The position numbers and the translations under genes are program-made. A DNA stretch of 64,000 nucleotides, taken from positions 1 through 64,000 of the forward strand of contig NZ_JABFNS010000018.1 of assembly GCF_013116825.1 (NCBI RefSeq), read 5' to 3'. This DNA is from Myxococcus xanthus. Its GTDB lineage: Bacteria; Myxococcota; Myxococcia; Myxococcales; Myxococcaceae. Positions 16,792 through 25,388 of this stretch are shown here, in pieces. Positions within the stretch are counted from its first letter, which is position 1; each line of letters starts with the position of its first letter. Under the pieces are notes generated by a model. That model was not told the origin of the DNA. It ran no database searches and was given only the letters and a program-made list of their open reading frames with translations.

Positions 16792-18462
16792 ATGGCCAAA
16801 ATCACAGCCCCCAAGCCGCAAACCACAACCAGGCCCGCGGAGAGCAAACCGCAGAGCCCCCGGACTCAGGCGCAGCGGCCTACTCCCTCCGGGCACACAG
16901 ACGCGTCTAGCTTTGGCAAGGCTCCCAAGGACTTCTCGCAGCTGGGGGCGCCCACGCCGAGCCCTCGACCGCAGGACCCTCCTTCGACTCCGCCCGCCAA
17001 GCCTCCGGAGAAAAAGCCGGCGACACCTCCGACGGAGGAGACAGACGCCACCGAGCCGAAGAAGGCTCCCACTGGGAAGGAAGCGGCGCAGCGCCTTCAG
17101 GACAAGGACCGATACATCGGTGGCGCGGGGCGGAACGAGCGGACCCGCGAGTTCACCGAGATCATCCAGCAGCACCAGAACGACCCGGAGTATCTCAAAC
17201 AACTCTACGCAACGTTAGGAGACAAGGACAGCAAGGAGTTGATTTCCAGCGCATCCGCGCAGATCGCCCATGACCAGAAGGGGCTCTACAAAACAGATGC
17301 GGAGCAGACGGCGGCGTTGAAAGCGCTCGCCAGGAGCACGGGCTCCGCGTCGCCCAGCGTGGTGAACGAGCTGGCACGCGAAGCGGCCAAGAGCCAGGTG
17401 CCAGACGCCATGGTCTCCGTACTCAAGCAGCCGGAGACCCCGGAGTCCGTTCGTCGCACGTTCTTGAATGAATCCGCCAAGACCGCGGACAAGAACACCA
17501 TCCAGGCGCAGAACTTCGCGGACGTACTCAATTCAGACCCCAAGCTCATCCAGAATTACAGTGCAGAGCTGGGGAGAGACAAGTTCGTCTCAATCCTCGA
17601 GAAGGGACTACAACAGCCACCGCACAACAACAGCTTCTCGGGCCGAGAGCCCACCAGGTCGGACGGTGCGGCCAAGATACTTGGGCAGGTGCCAGACCTG
17701 TTCAAGGGGCCGGCGTATTCGGACCACCGTGCGAACATCTTCCGCGTGGGAGCCAACTCGTTGGGGGACAAGACCGACCCCGCCCGTGCGGCCCAACTGG
17801 AAGGACTCAAGAAGATTTTCCGCTCGGCCCCCTCGGGTATCATCAATGAACTGACGAACAATTCGGGTGGGCCCAACAGCGCCTACGACGACACGCTCCA
17901 GGCGTTGCCGAAGTTCTTGCGCGATTCGGTCATCAACGGCTCGGGCAAGGACCCGGGGTTCGCGAAGTTCGTCAAAGAGGACTTGCCCAAGCAACTCCGC
18001 GCAGGGGCGCTCAACCCAGCAACCGCGAGTGGAAAGCCCCCCGTCAATGACCATTACGCGCGCACGCTGGGGAGTCTCACGGGAGCCATGGTGGGAGCGT
18101 ATGGACTGGAGATCAAACGCACCGAGGACGCGGGGCAGTTCAAGAAAGACCTGGCGGAGACTATCGCGGGTGTGGCGTTGGCGCCCTTGGGTCCTGCGGG
18201 CGAGGTCGGGAAAGTCGCGCTGAAGAACTTCATCACGGACGTGCTCTCCAGCAAGGACACGTCCTGGACGGAGCAGCTCCGCGAGATCTCCGCCGCAGTG
18301 AAGGATAAAGCCTCGGCGGGGCTCCAGAACTTCGACAAGCACAAGGATGCCAATGGAAGGGACATCTCGGGCGGCAAGGGTTGGAACACCGATACAGAGC
18401 AGGAGTTCGAGCTGGGCTATGACGCCATCCTCGAACGGCTCCGCCTGTTGAGTGCCAATTAG
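16792..18462 (+). CDS. Proline-rich N-terminus, helical C-terminal protein (unknown)
   Basis: A 556-residue protein with GGAG 8 nt before ATG 16792. Residues 1-105 are Pro/Lys/Thr-rich and disordered. The rest is mostly helical and soluble, with clusters such as EFTEIIQQHQNDPEYLKQLY and SSASAQIAHDQKGLYKTDAE, a mid-region with Asn-Gly/Ser-Gly loops, and a hydrophobic Gly/Ala-Pro segment near residue 465 (AGVALAPLGPAGEVGKVALK). There is no signal peptide. Its design parallels the protein at 7521 on the other side of the kinase cassette, though I see no clear sequence match beyond composition. It may be a substrate of a non-Sec secretion system; the function is unknown. Confidence 0.65.
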   Translation: MAKITAPKPQTTTRPAESKPQSPRTQAQRPTPSGHTDASSFGKAPKDFSQLGAPTPSPRPQDPPSTPPAKPPEKKPATPPTEETDATEPKKAPTGKEAAQRLQDKDRYIGGAGRNERTREFTEIIQQHQNDPEYLKQLYATLGDKDSKELISSASAQIAHDQKGLYKTDAEQTAALKALARSTGSASPSVVNELAREAAKSQVPDAMVSVLKQPETPESVRRTFLNESAKTADKNTIQAQNFADVLNSDPKLIQNYSAELGRDKFVSILEKGLQQPPHNNSFSGREPTRSDGAAKILGQVPDLFKGPAYSDHRANIFRVGANSLGDKTDPARAAQLEGLKKIFRSAPSGIINELTNNSGGPNSAYDDTLQALPKFLRDSVINGSGKDPGFAKFVKEDLPKQLRAGALNPATASGKPPVNDHYARTLGSLTGAMVGAYGLEIKRTEDAGQFKKDLAETIAGVALAPLGPAGEVGKVALKNFITDVLSSKDTSWTEQLREISAAVKDKASAGLQNFDKHKDANGRDISGGKGWNTDTEQEFELGYDAILERLRLLSAN

Positions 18463-18590
18463 CGCGGCAGTGCGGTTTGAGCCGCGCGCCACGTGCTCGG
18501 TCGTGTGTCGGCCCTCAGGCGCCTCGTTCCCCTCCAACGGGAAGTTACTCGAAACCACTGCCCCCAGGGCTGGTTGACAAGGAACGCGAG

Positions 18591-19247
18591 TCAGCGCCGG
18601 GCGGGAGGGATGCTCACCTCCGTCACGCCTCGGGCGTCGAGCTGGAGGACGGTGGGCGCGCGCTCGCACTCCCACGTGGTGACATTGGCGAAGCACGTGT
18701 CCCCTTCGCGCCACAGCCCGCCGTCGTCGTGGATGTGGCCAAACAGGTGAAGCCGGGGACGCACGGCGAGCACGCGCTCGCGCAGGTCCATACAGCCGCC
18801 GCGTCCCCCCACCGAGGAGCGGTCCCCGAAGCCCGCCGGAGGCCCATGGGTGATGAGCACATCCAGGCCCTCGGGGATGGCCGCCCACTTGCTAGCGAGG
18901 GCGGTGCCCCGGGGCAGGTTGAAGGCCCAGTCGTTGTAGGCCGGCTGCCAGGGGCTCCCCCAGAAGCGCAGGCCCGCCACGGTGGCCTCGCCGTCCTGCA
19001 GGTAGACGACGTCCTCGCCCAGAAGCGCCCGGGCCTCTCCGGGCGAGTCGGAGAAGGCCCAGTCGTGGTTACCCGCGACGATGACCTTGTGACGGTAGGG
19101 CAAACCACGAATCCACGACGCAGCCCGGGCGAGTTCGTCCAGGTCCCCCGCGCGGCACATGTCGCCGGCGTGGACGAAGATGTCGCCCGGGGGCATCACG
19201 AGCTCGTCGTGGAAGAGGTGCGTGTCCGAGACGGCGACGATGCGCAT
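18591..19247 (-). CDS. Calcineurin-like metallophosphoesterase
   Basis: A 218-residue phosphoesterase; ATG 19247 starts right at the first motif, so the longer frame is rejected. Metal-binding motifs are in order: DTH (SDTHLFHDEL), GD (HAGDMCRAGD), GNHD (VAGNHDWAFS), H (LITHGPPAGFGD) and GHxH (LFGHIHDDGG). The protein is soluble and cytoplasmic, probably a phosphomonoesterase or phosphodiesterase with two metal ions. A close family is the short bacterial MPE_YhcR-like or vertebrate MPPED-like group; the substrate is unknown. It is divergent from the DyP cassette with about 220 bp between. Confidence 0.92.
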   Translation of the reverse strand: MRIVAVSDTHLFHDELVMPPGDIFVHAGDMCRAGDLDELARAASWIRGLPYRHKVIVAGNHDWAFSDSPGEARALLGEDVVYLQDGEATVAGLRFWGSPWQPAYNDWAFNLPRGTALASKWAAIPEGLDVLITHGPPAGFGDRSSVGGRGGCMDLRERVLAVRPRLHLFGHIHDDGGLWREGDTCFANVTTWECERAPTVLQLDARGVTEVSIPPARR

Positions 19248-19468
19248 CCTCGCATCATGCCTCGTCGCCGCCTCATGTTCACCCAGACCTGAGACGAAAA
19301 GGGACTCTGTCGAGGGGGCGGAAGGACTGTTCTCGTGTTTTCCGCCGCAGCCTCCAGCGAGGGCCGAGGCGACGGGACAGCGTGTGCTCGTTCTGCTGGC
19401 CGCTACGGCCTTGCGGCTTCTGTGCCCCACCACAAGCGTTGAAGTGGACGCACAGAAGGAGCCTCGCG

Positions 19469-20002
19469 ATGGAGATCAAGCCCCAGGCCATGGCCATTCC
19501 CAGGTCGACTGATCACCTCGAGCGGGGGAAGTACGGTCCGATTTTTCCGAAGACCCCTGCTTGTTATGGCTTCACGATTGTTGCCAACGTCAAGCCGGGG
19601 CGCGCCGATGCCATGCGCGGCTACGGCCAGAGGATCGCCGAAGCACTCAAGGCCAATCCCGACCTCCTCGCGCCGCTCAAGCTCCACTACCTCCGCTGGG
19701 TGCTCTTCGATGACGACACCCGGTTCATGTATCAGGGCATCTTCGACACCGATTTCGACAAATACACCGAGGACGCGGTCGTACTCTTCACACAGTCCGG
19801 CATCAACACCGCCTTCGAGAACCTCGAGGGGTTTCCCATGGACTGGAAGACCAACACGCCTGCGTTCATCAAATTCATCCGAGACCACCAGTGCAACAGC
19901 TTTCTCGAGTACGGCGAGTACCCGTTCTTCACGGGCGATGAAATCAAGAAGGCGCTGAAGATCAAGGCCGCGCTCGCCGAGATGCTCGATCAGATGCAGT
20001 AG
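19469..20002 (+). CDS. Ferredoxin-like-barrel protein of a DyP peroxidase cassette
   Basis: A 177-residue protein; ATG 19469 has AAGGA upstream. The central part (VKPGRADAMRGYGQRIAEAL, then LHYLRWVLFDDDTRF and GIFDTDFDKYTEDAV) looks like the alpha/beta ferredoxin-like module seen in proteins related to dye-decolorising peroxidases and in heme-enzyme accessory domains. There is no signal peptide and no clear heme ligand. It is the first of three tightly spaced genes (9-nt and 1-nt gaps) ending with a DyP peroxidase, so it is probably a subunit or electron-transfer/assembly partner of that enzyme. Confidence 0.6.
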   Translation: MEIKPQAMAIPRSTDHLERGKYGPIFPKTPACYGFTIVANVKPGRADAMRGYGQRIAEALKANPDLLAPLKLHYLRWVLFDDDTRFMYQGIFDTDFDKYTEDAVVLFTQSGINTAFENLEGFPMDWKTNTPAFIKFIRDHQCNSFLEYGEYPFFTGDEIKKALKIKAALAEMLDQMQ

Positions 20003-20011
20003 AGGCATGTC

Positions 20012-21028
20012 ATGAGCGAAACGTCGGGGCGGACGTACAACCAGAACCACACGCCGAGGCGATACATGCGGGGGCACCGGCGAGTCAGCGTCTACACGTC
20101 CTGGAGCTACCCCGGAGAAGCCAATCGAAGCCCTGCCGAAATGGACAACCGGTTCTCGACGATGACCGAGGTTCGCCGAGCCCTCTGGCCCGCCTACGAG
20201 TCCCCACAGTGGGCAGACCCGCTGAGGTTCCAGCAAGGAGTCTCGGGCTCACTTGAGCTCTTCTTCTGGGCATGGGTGAAGTTCCAACAGGTCATCGAGG
20301 AGGTCACCGGGCACGGGGTCCCCATGTTTCAGCGGGTCGATCAGGCGGGCTTCACCCTGCCACTCGACGAGAGGGTCCTCTCCGATGCGGACACGCTGCT
20401 CGTCTTCGGCCTGGACCACAACGTCACCGGACAGGTGGCCGCCCCGGAGGAGATAGAAGCGGCCCGCGCATTCCTCGAGCGCGAAGGCACCTGCCTGGTG
20501 ATAGGCCCACACCACGACGTCGGACACTCGCCAGACCTGGCGGAGCGCGCCATGGAACACACCCATCATGGCGACCCGCTGGTGCCTCGTCAGCAACGCT
20601 TCGGCGGCTATACGCGCTCATTGATGAAGGGGCTGGGAATCCCCGTCGAGAATCGCTGGGGTCTGCGCCCTGCCGTCGTCGAAGGAACGAACCGAAGCGT
20701 CCCTTTGACGGTGATGGACGACCTGGATACGCGCGGCTGGCTCTCCGGGGTCCAGAACTTCAACTTCCACATGCACCTGCCGCACTACGCGGTCACGACG
20801 GAGGACTCCCATTCCATTCGTGTCCTGGCGAAACAGCCGATCGACCTGACCAGGCCCCATCCCTTCACGAACGAGGGAAACACCGAGTTCAATGCGCTGG
20901 TGTGGATGCCGCCGGGCGACGGCAGGGCCGGCGACGTGCTGGTCGCCGACTCCACCATCTTCAGCACTTTGTTCGGGGCGGATGAGAGCCTCGTGCGTTT
21001 CTGGAAGAACCTCGCCACGGCTCACTGA
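20012..21028 (+). CDS. Unknown middle gene of the DyP cassette, ThuA-like middle part
   Basis: A 338-residue soluble protein. The middle part (DADTLLVFGLDHNVTGQVAA, then EEIEAARAFLEREGTCLVIG and PHHD) reads like the flavodoxin/GATase-like fold of ThuA and related proteins, where an opened beta sheet carries a trigger sequence. The C-terminal part contains NFNFHMHLPHYAV and a possible metal site rich in His/Asp. It lies between the ferredoxin-like protein and the DyP gene (stop at 21028, next start 21030), so it is most likely needed for the same process. I cannot assign a reaction. Confidence 0.55.
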   Translation: MSETSGRTYNQNHTPRRYMRGHRRVSVYTSWSYPGEANRSPAEMDNRFSTMTEVRRALWPAYESPQWADPLRFQQGVSGSLELFFWAWVKFQQVIEEVTGHGVPMFQRVDQAGFTLPLDERVLSDADTLLVFGLDHNVTGQVAAPEEIEAARAFLEREGTCLVIGPHHDVGHSPDLAERAMEHTHHGDPLVPRQQRFGGYTRSLMKGLGIPVENRWGLRPAVVEGTNRSVPLTVMDDLDTRGWLSGVQNFNFHMHLPHYAVTTEDSHSIRVLAKQPIDLTRPHPFTNEGNTEFNALVWMPPGDGRAGDVLVADSTIFSTLFGADESLVRFWKNLATAH

Positions 21029-21029
21029 G

Positions 21030-22343
21030 ATGCTCGAATTGGACGACATCCAGAGCGGAGTGCTGCGGCCCCGCCCTTCTCCGTACGTCGCGACCTATAT
21101 CCTCCTCCGTATCGATGACCGGAGCGCGGGGCGGGAGTTGATGAGGCGGCTCTGCTCGGTGGTGGCCACAGCCGCCCATCCGAGCAGCCCGACCGCCGAT
21201 TGCTGGCTCAGCGTCGCGCTCACGTATCACGGGCTCGAGGCGCTGGGCGTGCCACAAGACTCGCTGGACAGCTTCGCGTGGGAGTTCCGCCAGGGGATGG
21301 CCGCCCGGGCGAAGGCACTGGGAGACGACGGCGAGAGCAGCCCCGAACACTGGGAGCCACCGCTGGGAACGAGCGATGTCCATGTCGTGCTGACGGCGCT
21401 TTCGCCGGTTCAGGCTCAACTCGAAACGGCACTGGAGCGCGCGCGCAAGGCGCTGCGGGAGCTTGGCGGCATCGAAGCAATCTGGCGTCAGGACTGCCAT
21501 GCACTGAGCACCGGCAAGGAGCCGTTCGGCTTCAAGGACGGCATCAGCCATCCGGCCGTCGAGGGCAGCGGCATTCCAGGAAGCAATCCCCACGAGGAAC
21601 CGCTCAAGGCAGGCGAATTCGTCCTCGGCTATCCCGACGAAACGGGCGGCGTGTCCCCGATGCCCTGGCCTGACGTCCTGGGGCGCAATGGGACGTACGT
21701 CGCCTTCCGCAAGCTTCATCAGCGGGTGGCCGCGTTCAGGCAGTACCTGAAGGCCATGGCGAGCAGCCGGGAGGACGAGGAGTTTCTGGCGGCGAAGATG
21801 ATGGGGAGGTGGCGGAGCGGCGCGCCGCTGGCGCTGTGCCCACACCACGACGCTCCCGACCTTGGCGCAGATGCCTCACGGAACAACGCCTTCCTCTATT
21901 CAGATGACCCGACCGGGTACAAGACGCCTCCCGCGTCACACGTCCGGCGAGCGAATCCCCGCGACGCGTCCGTCGCCGGCGTGGTCAGACTCCATCGGAT
22001 GATCCGGCGCGGAACCGCCTACGGGCCCGAATTGCCCGAGGGCATGCTCGAGGACGACGGCGCCGAGCGAGGGTTGATGTTTGCCTTCATCGGCGCGCAC
22101 CTCGGACGGCAGTTCGAGTTCGTGCAATCGGAGTGGATCAACGGCGGTGACTTTCTCGGGCTGGGCGATGCGAAGGACCCCCTCGTCGGCGCGAACGATG
22201 GGACGGGCGTGTTCTCAGTCCCAAAGCGTCCCATCCCCAGGCGCATGCAAGGCCTCCCTCGGTTCGTGGTCACCCGTGGAGGCGAGTACTGCTTCATGCC
22301 CGGGCTCCGGGCTCTGCGGTGGCTAGCGGACCTCCGGACATGA
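21030..22343 (+). CDS. DyP-type heme peroxidase
   Basis: A 437-residue enzyme. It carries the family motif GxxDG as GFKDG (residues 167-171), where the Asp is the distal acid. The proximal heme ligand segment SHVRRANPRD has His304, as in the C/D-type enzymes with the SHIRRTNPR motif. Downstream, HRMIRRGTAYGP and a long insert region continue the C/D-type pattern, and RFVVTRGGEYCFMPGLRAL closes the second barrel. There is no Tat or Sec signal, so it should be cytoplasmic or encapsulated. It uses H2O2 to oxidise dyes, phenols or sulfur compounds; the natural substrate is unknown. It is the third gene of the cassette starting at 19469. Confidence 0.9.
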   Translation: MLELDDIQSGVLRPRPSPYVATYILLRIDDRSAGRELMRRLCSVVATAAHPSSPTADCWLSVALTYHGLEALGVPQDSLDSFAWEFRQGMAARAKALGDDGESSPEHWEPPLGTSDVHVVLTALSPVQAQLETALERARKALRELGGIEAIWRQDCHALSTGKEPFGFKDGISHPAVEGSGIPGSNPHEEPLKAGEFVLGYPDETGGVSPMPWPDVLGRNGTYVAFRKLHQRVAAFRQYLKAMASSREDEEFLAAKMMGRWRSGAPLALCPHHDAPDLGADASRNNAFLYSDDPTGYKTPPASHVRRANPRDASVAGVVRLHRMIRRGTAYGPELPEGMLEDDGAERGLMFAFIGAHLGRQFEFVQSEWINGGDFLGLGDAKDPLVGANDGTGVFSVPKRPIPRRMQGLPRFVVTRGGEYCFMPGLRALRWLADLRT

Positions 22344-22391
22344 ACGGCTCGGAGCGCATGGACGTCGTGGTCATGGGCGCGCCAAGGCGAG

Positions 22392-23816
22392 TCACTCCGA
22401 GGAGGACACGGGGTCGACGGTGGTGTCCTGGCGCGGCGCCTGGAGCGCGGGAGGCGATGCGCTCAGCGCGCCCAGGTAGAGCCGGCCGTGGAAGCCGTGG
22501 GGCTGCTGGGCGGTGAAGAGCTGCAGGCCAACGGCCTGCTTGGAGGACTGCCGTGCCTCGAGCGTCGGGCTGATGCCGAAGACGTTGCACTCCACCTCCT
22601 CGTCCCAGACGCTGTAGCGGCATACGAACTGGGTGCCTCGCTGAAAGCCCACATCCAGGGCACGCACCGAGGGCAGGGCGCGCACCACGCGAGCGCCCAT
22701 GGGCTCGAAGTCGCCATCCCAGCTCACCTCCGTGGTGCGCGCGTGGACGCTGCCCGTGAGCACCAGCGTCCAAGCCTGGGGGCGCTTCGACTGGGCGTTC
22801 AGCAGGTGCTGGGCCATCTGCGCCTCGCGCTCATTGCCGTGGGCCTTGTCAGAGTCGATGGCGGCCACGTCCACGTCCTTTCCGGAGACGCGCATGCGGC
22901 GGACCTGCTCGACGAGCCACAGCATGGCGCGGCTGCTGCGCCCGTCCTGGTATGCCCGGCGCCAGAAAGCGCTCCCCGAGAGGAGCTCCTGAACGGCCGC
23001 TGAATCGCCGTCGCTGACCAGGTAGCGATCGAGGAGCGGCTGCTCGGAGACGGGAATCGACAGCGCCAGCGTCACCGGCAGTTCCTGGGCCGAGGCCTCG
23101 CACAACATCCGCAGTGCCGCGGACGGCACCTCCTGCGTGCCCAGGGGGTCCGCCACGAGCAGGACGCCTCCGGCGGAGAACAGGGACGAGGCGCCCGCCA
23201 CGGGAGCACCACACTCGGGAGCGGCGGACGTGGCGGTGGTCCCCCCCTTCTCGCCCCAGTTCTCCATCACCACCGAGCGGATGGGCACAGGGGAGTTGCC
23301 GCCCACCAGCTCCAGCGCGGGAGCCATCTCCAGCCGCTCCAGCAGCTTCTGCTCAATCCCCAGGTCGCGGTAGCCGTGCGCCGGCCGGTAGCCCTCCAGC
23401 CCAGGGATATTGGCAAAGGCTCCCGGCACGGAGAGATGCCCGCCGGACCGACCGGATGCCTCCGCGGTGTAGCCTCCCCCTTCCTGCGTGTACCTGATGC
23501 GAAAGACTCGCACGAGCGCCTGCCGGGGCCCGAGCCGCGTCCCTTGGATGTAGTAGCGCTCGGGCGGAATGACGTCCGGAATGAAGGAGGAGAACATCTC
23601 CAGTCCCCCCTCCTTCTCCATCACGTCATAGCGGCTCTTCTCCAGGATGTACCGGGCCGTCATCATCGCGTCCTCGGCGGGCACCTGATAGACGACCTCG
23701 TGCGTGGGCGTCTCGTACTGCCCCGTCTCCGGATTGTACTGGGTGGAGATACCTCGCATGCCGGTGGCGCACCCCACGCCCCCCAAGAGCCCCAGCACCA
23801 GTGCAAGCCGTCGCAT
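22392..23816 (-). CDS. Lipoprotein with ChaN/Tiki-like C-terminal domain
   Basis: A 474-residue protein starting at ATG 23816 (GGAGGT just upstream) with lipoprotein signal MRRLALVLGLLGGVGC. The first ~150 residues form a beta-rich domain unknown to me (TPTHEVVYQVPAEDAMMTARY). The second half resembles the heme-binding/protease-like Tiki superfamily that includes ChaN, TraB and erythromycin-esterase-like proteins: LALSIPVSEQPLLDRYL, then FWRRAYQDGRSSRAMLWLVE and VLTGSVHARTTEV with a GxxHA motif. It should be lipid-anchored and face the periplasm or cell exterior. Whether it binds heme or cuts peptides cannot be judged here. It is divergent from the hydrolase at 24116. Confidence 0.6.
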   Translation of the reverse strand: MRRLALVLGLLGGVGCATGMRGISTQYNPETGQYETPTHEVVYQVPAEDAMMTARYILEKSRYDVMEKEGGLEMFSSFIPDVIPPERYYIQGTRLGPRQALVRVFRIRYTQEGGGYTAEASGRSGGHLSVPGAFANIPGLEGYRPAHGYRDLGIEQKLLERLEMAPALELVGGNSPVPIRSVVMENWGEKGGTTATSAAPECGAPVAGASSLFSAGGVLLVADPLGTQEVPSAALRMLCEASAQELPVTLALSIPVSEQPLLDRYLVSDGDSAAVQELLSGSAFWRRAYQDGRSSRAMLWLVEQVRRMRVSGKDVDVAAIDSDKAHGNEREAQMAQHLLNAQSKRPQAWTLVLTGSVHARTTEVSWDGDFEPMGARVVRALPSVRALDVGFQRGTQFVCRYSVWDEEVECNVFGISPTLEARQSSKQAVGLQLFTAQQPHGFHGRLYLGALSASPPALQAPRQDTTVDPVSSSE

Positions 23817-24063
23817 CGCTACCTCCATGAGCCACAGGTCCTTGAGGCTGGTTTCGGGCCTCCTTGAGAGCAGTTCCTGCCCATGTTGCCCCTGGCCGTA
23901 CTCCAGGGCAAAGCGATGGACGCGCAGTCCTCCGTCACAATGAAATTTCTGTCTATTCCCGCGGCCTCCGCCAGATGCAGGTGCAAGAACTTTCGCCAAC
24001 TTTGCATTGGTGCTCACCGGTGGCGGAGCCAGAGCATCCATGAGCGGCCGGGCAGTGGCTCGG

Positions 24064-24099
24064 TGATCGGGCTTGTGATATCGACGGAAATCCCGATCA
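24064..24099. promoter_or_regulatory. Inverted repeat upstream of the alpha/beta hydrolase
   Basis: Perfect 8-bp arms TGATCGGG (24064-24071) and CCCGATCA (24092-24099) with a 20-nt spacer, ending 16 nt before the start codon. It could be an operator or a 5'-UTR hairpin. Confidence 0.3.
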
Positions 24100-24115
24100 G
24101 AATCGAGGGGGAGCG

Positions 24116-25246
24116 ATGCGCAGAGAATGGTGGCTACCGCTGGCGGCGCTGCTTCTGGGGAGTATTCAGGCACAGGCGGAGGAGGCGCCGGGCCCACGCA
24201 ACCGGGCCGAGGCTGTCGAGATCATCGCGGAGCTCCGCAAGATCGTAGCGCCCGAGGGGATGGAGCGCACCGAGAAGCTCCGCATCGGGGGCATCGACCA
24301 ATGGGTCTCGATCCGCAGCCGCGACCTGCGCAATCCGGTGCTGCTCGTGCTCCACGGCGGCCCTGGCTGGGTGACGATGCCGACGAGCTGGTATGTCTCG
24401 CACGGCTGGGACGAGTTCTTCACCGTCATCCAGTGGGACCAGCGCGGCTCGGGCAAGACGTATGTCGCGAACGATCCGGCCATGGTCGCCCCGACGCTCA
24501 CGGTCGACCAGGTGCACGCCGATGCCGAGGAGCTCGTCAAATGGGTGCGCAAGACCTTCGGCAAGGAGAAGATCTTCGTCCTCGGCCATAGCTGGGGGAG
24601 CCTCCTCGGGCTCACCCTCGCGGAGAGGCACCCCGAATGGCTCCACGCCTATATCGGCGCGGCCCAGGGCATCGATGCGCGGGAGAGCGAGCGGCGCGGC
24701 TGGGCCTGGGCGATGGAACAGGCGCGCGCGGCGAAGAACGCAGAGGCGATCCGCGACCTCGAATCGATCGCGCCCTACGCCGTTGGCAAGAAGCCGGTGG
24801 CGTTGAAGGACATCCTGCTCCAGCGCCGCTGGCTCAATTTCTTCGGAGGTGCCGCCTATCGGCGTCCCGATGCGAGCTTCGAGGGCGCAGCCGTGAATCT
24901 GTCGCCCGAATACACCGACGAGGAGGTACGCCAGGTCTGGAAGGCGCAGGATTTCTCGGTCGAGAGGCTCCTTGCCGCGGTACTGACGGCGGACCTGTCG
25001 CATGTGAAGCGGCTGAAGACGCCGCTGATCCTGTTCCTCGGACGCCACGACCGCAATGTCTCCGCGACGGTTGCCGCCGAATGGTTCGCGGGCGTCAAGG
25101 CGCCGTCGAAGCGGCTCGTCTGGTTCGAGCAGTCTGCGCACGAAATGATGGCCGAGGAGCCGGGCAAGGTGCTGCTCTCACTCGTCCGCTATGCCCGTCC
25201 GATCGCCGAGCGCGCCGGCGATGTCGCGCCCGCCAGCCCCCCATAG
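24116..25246 (+). CDS. Exported alpha/beta hydrolase, proline iminopeptidase-like
   Basis: A 376-residue protein with a Sec signal peptide (WWLPLAALLLGSIQAQA). The prolyl aminopeptidase-type features are complete: oxyanion loop LHGGPGW, WDQRGSGKT, nucleophile elbow GHSWGS, acid in FLGRHDRN and base in FEQSAHEM. It should be a periplasmic or secreted serine hydrolase that may remove N-terminal proline or cleave small esters/amides. The wording of its codons (many GATCGCC/GCGATC-like pairs) feels unlike the neighbours and suggests possible acquisition from an alphaproteobacterium, which I cannot test here. It stands alone, with a polypurine ribosome site just before the start. Confidence 0.88.
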   Translation: MRREWWLPLAALLLGSIQAQAEEAPGPRNRAEAVEIIAELRKIVAPEGMERTEKLRIGGIDQWVSIRSRDLRNPVLLVLHGGPGWVTMPTSWYVSHGWDEFFTVIQWDQRGSGKTYVANDPAMVAPTLTVDQVHADAEELVKWVRKTFGKEKIFVLGHSWGSLLGLTLAERHPEWLHAYIGAAQGIDARESERRGWAWAMEQARAAKNAEAIRDLESIAPYAVGKKPVALKDILLQRRWLNFFGGAAYRRPDASFEGAAVNLSPEYTDEEVRQVWKAQDFSVERLLAAVLTADLSHVKRLKTPLILFLGRHDRNVSATVAAEWFAGVKAPSKRLVWFEQSAHEMMAEEPGKVLLSLVRYARPIAERAGDVAPASPP

Positions 25247-25388
25247 AGCAGGCCGCAGCGAGGAAGTGACGCTGCATTGAGTGTTGACGACAGGGGAGCA
25301 TCGTCTCCTGCTCTTTCAACCAGGGAGAGCATGGGGCATCTTCCGAACGACGACTGTCGAGCCAAGGGCCCGACCGATGGTGGCCAAC

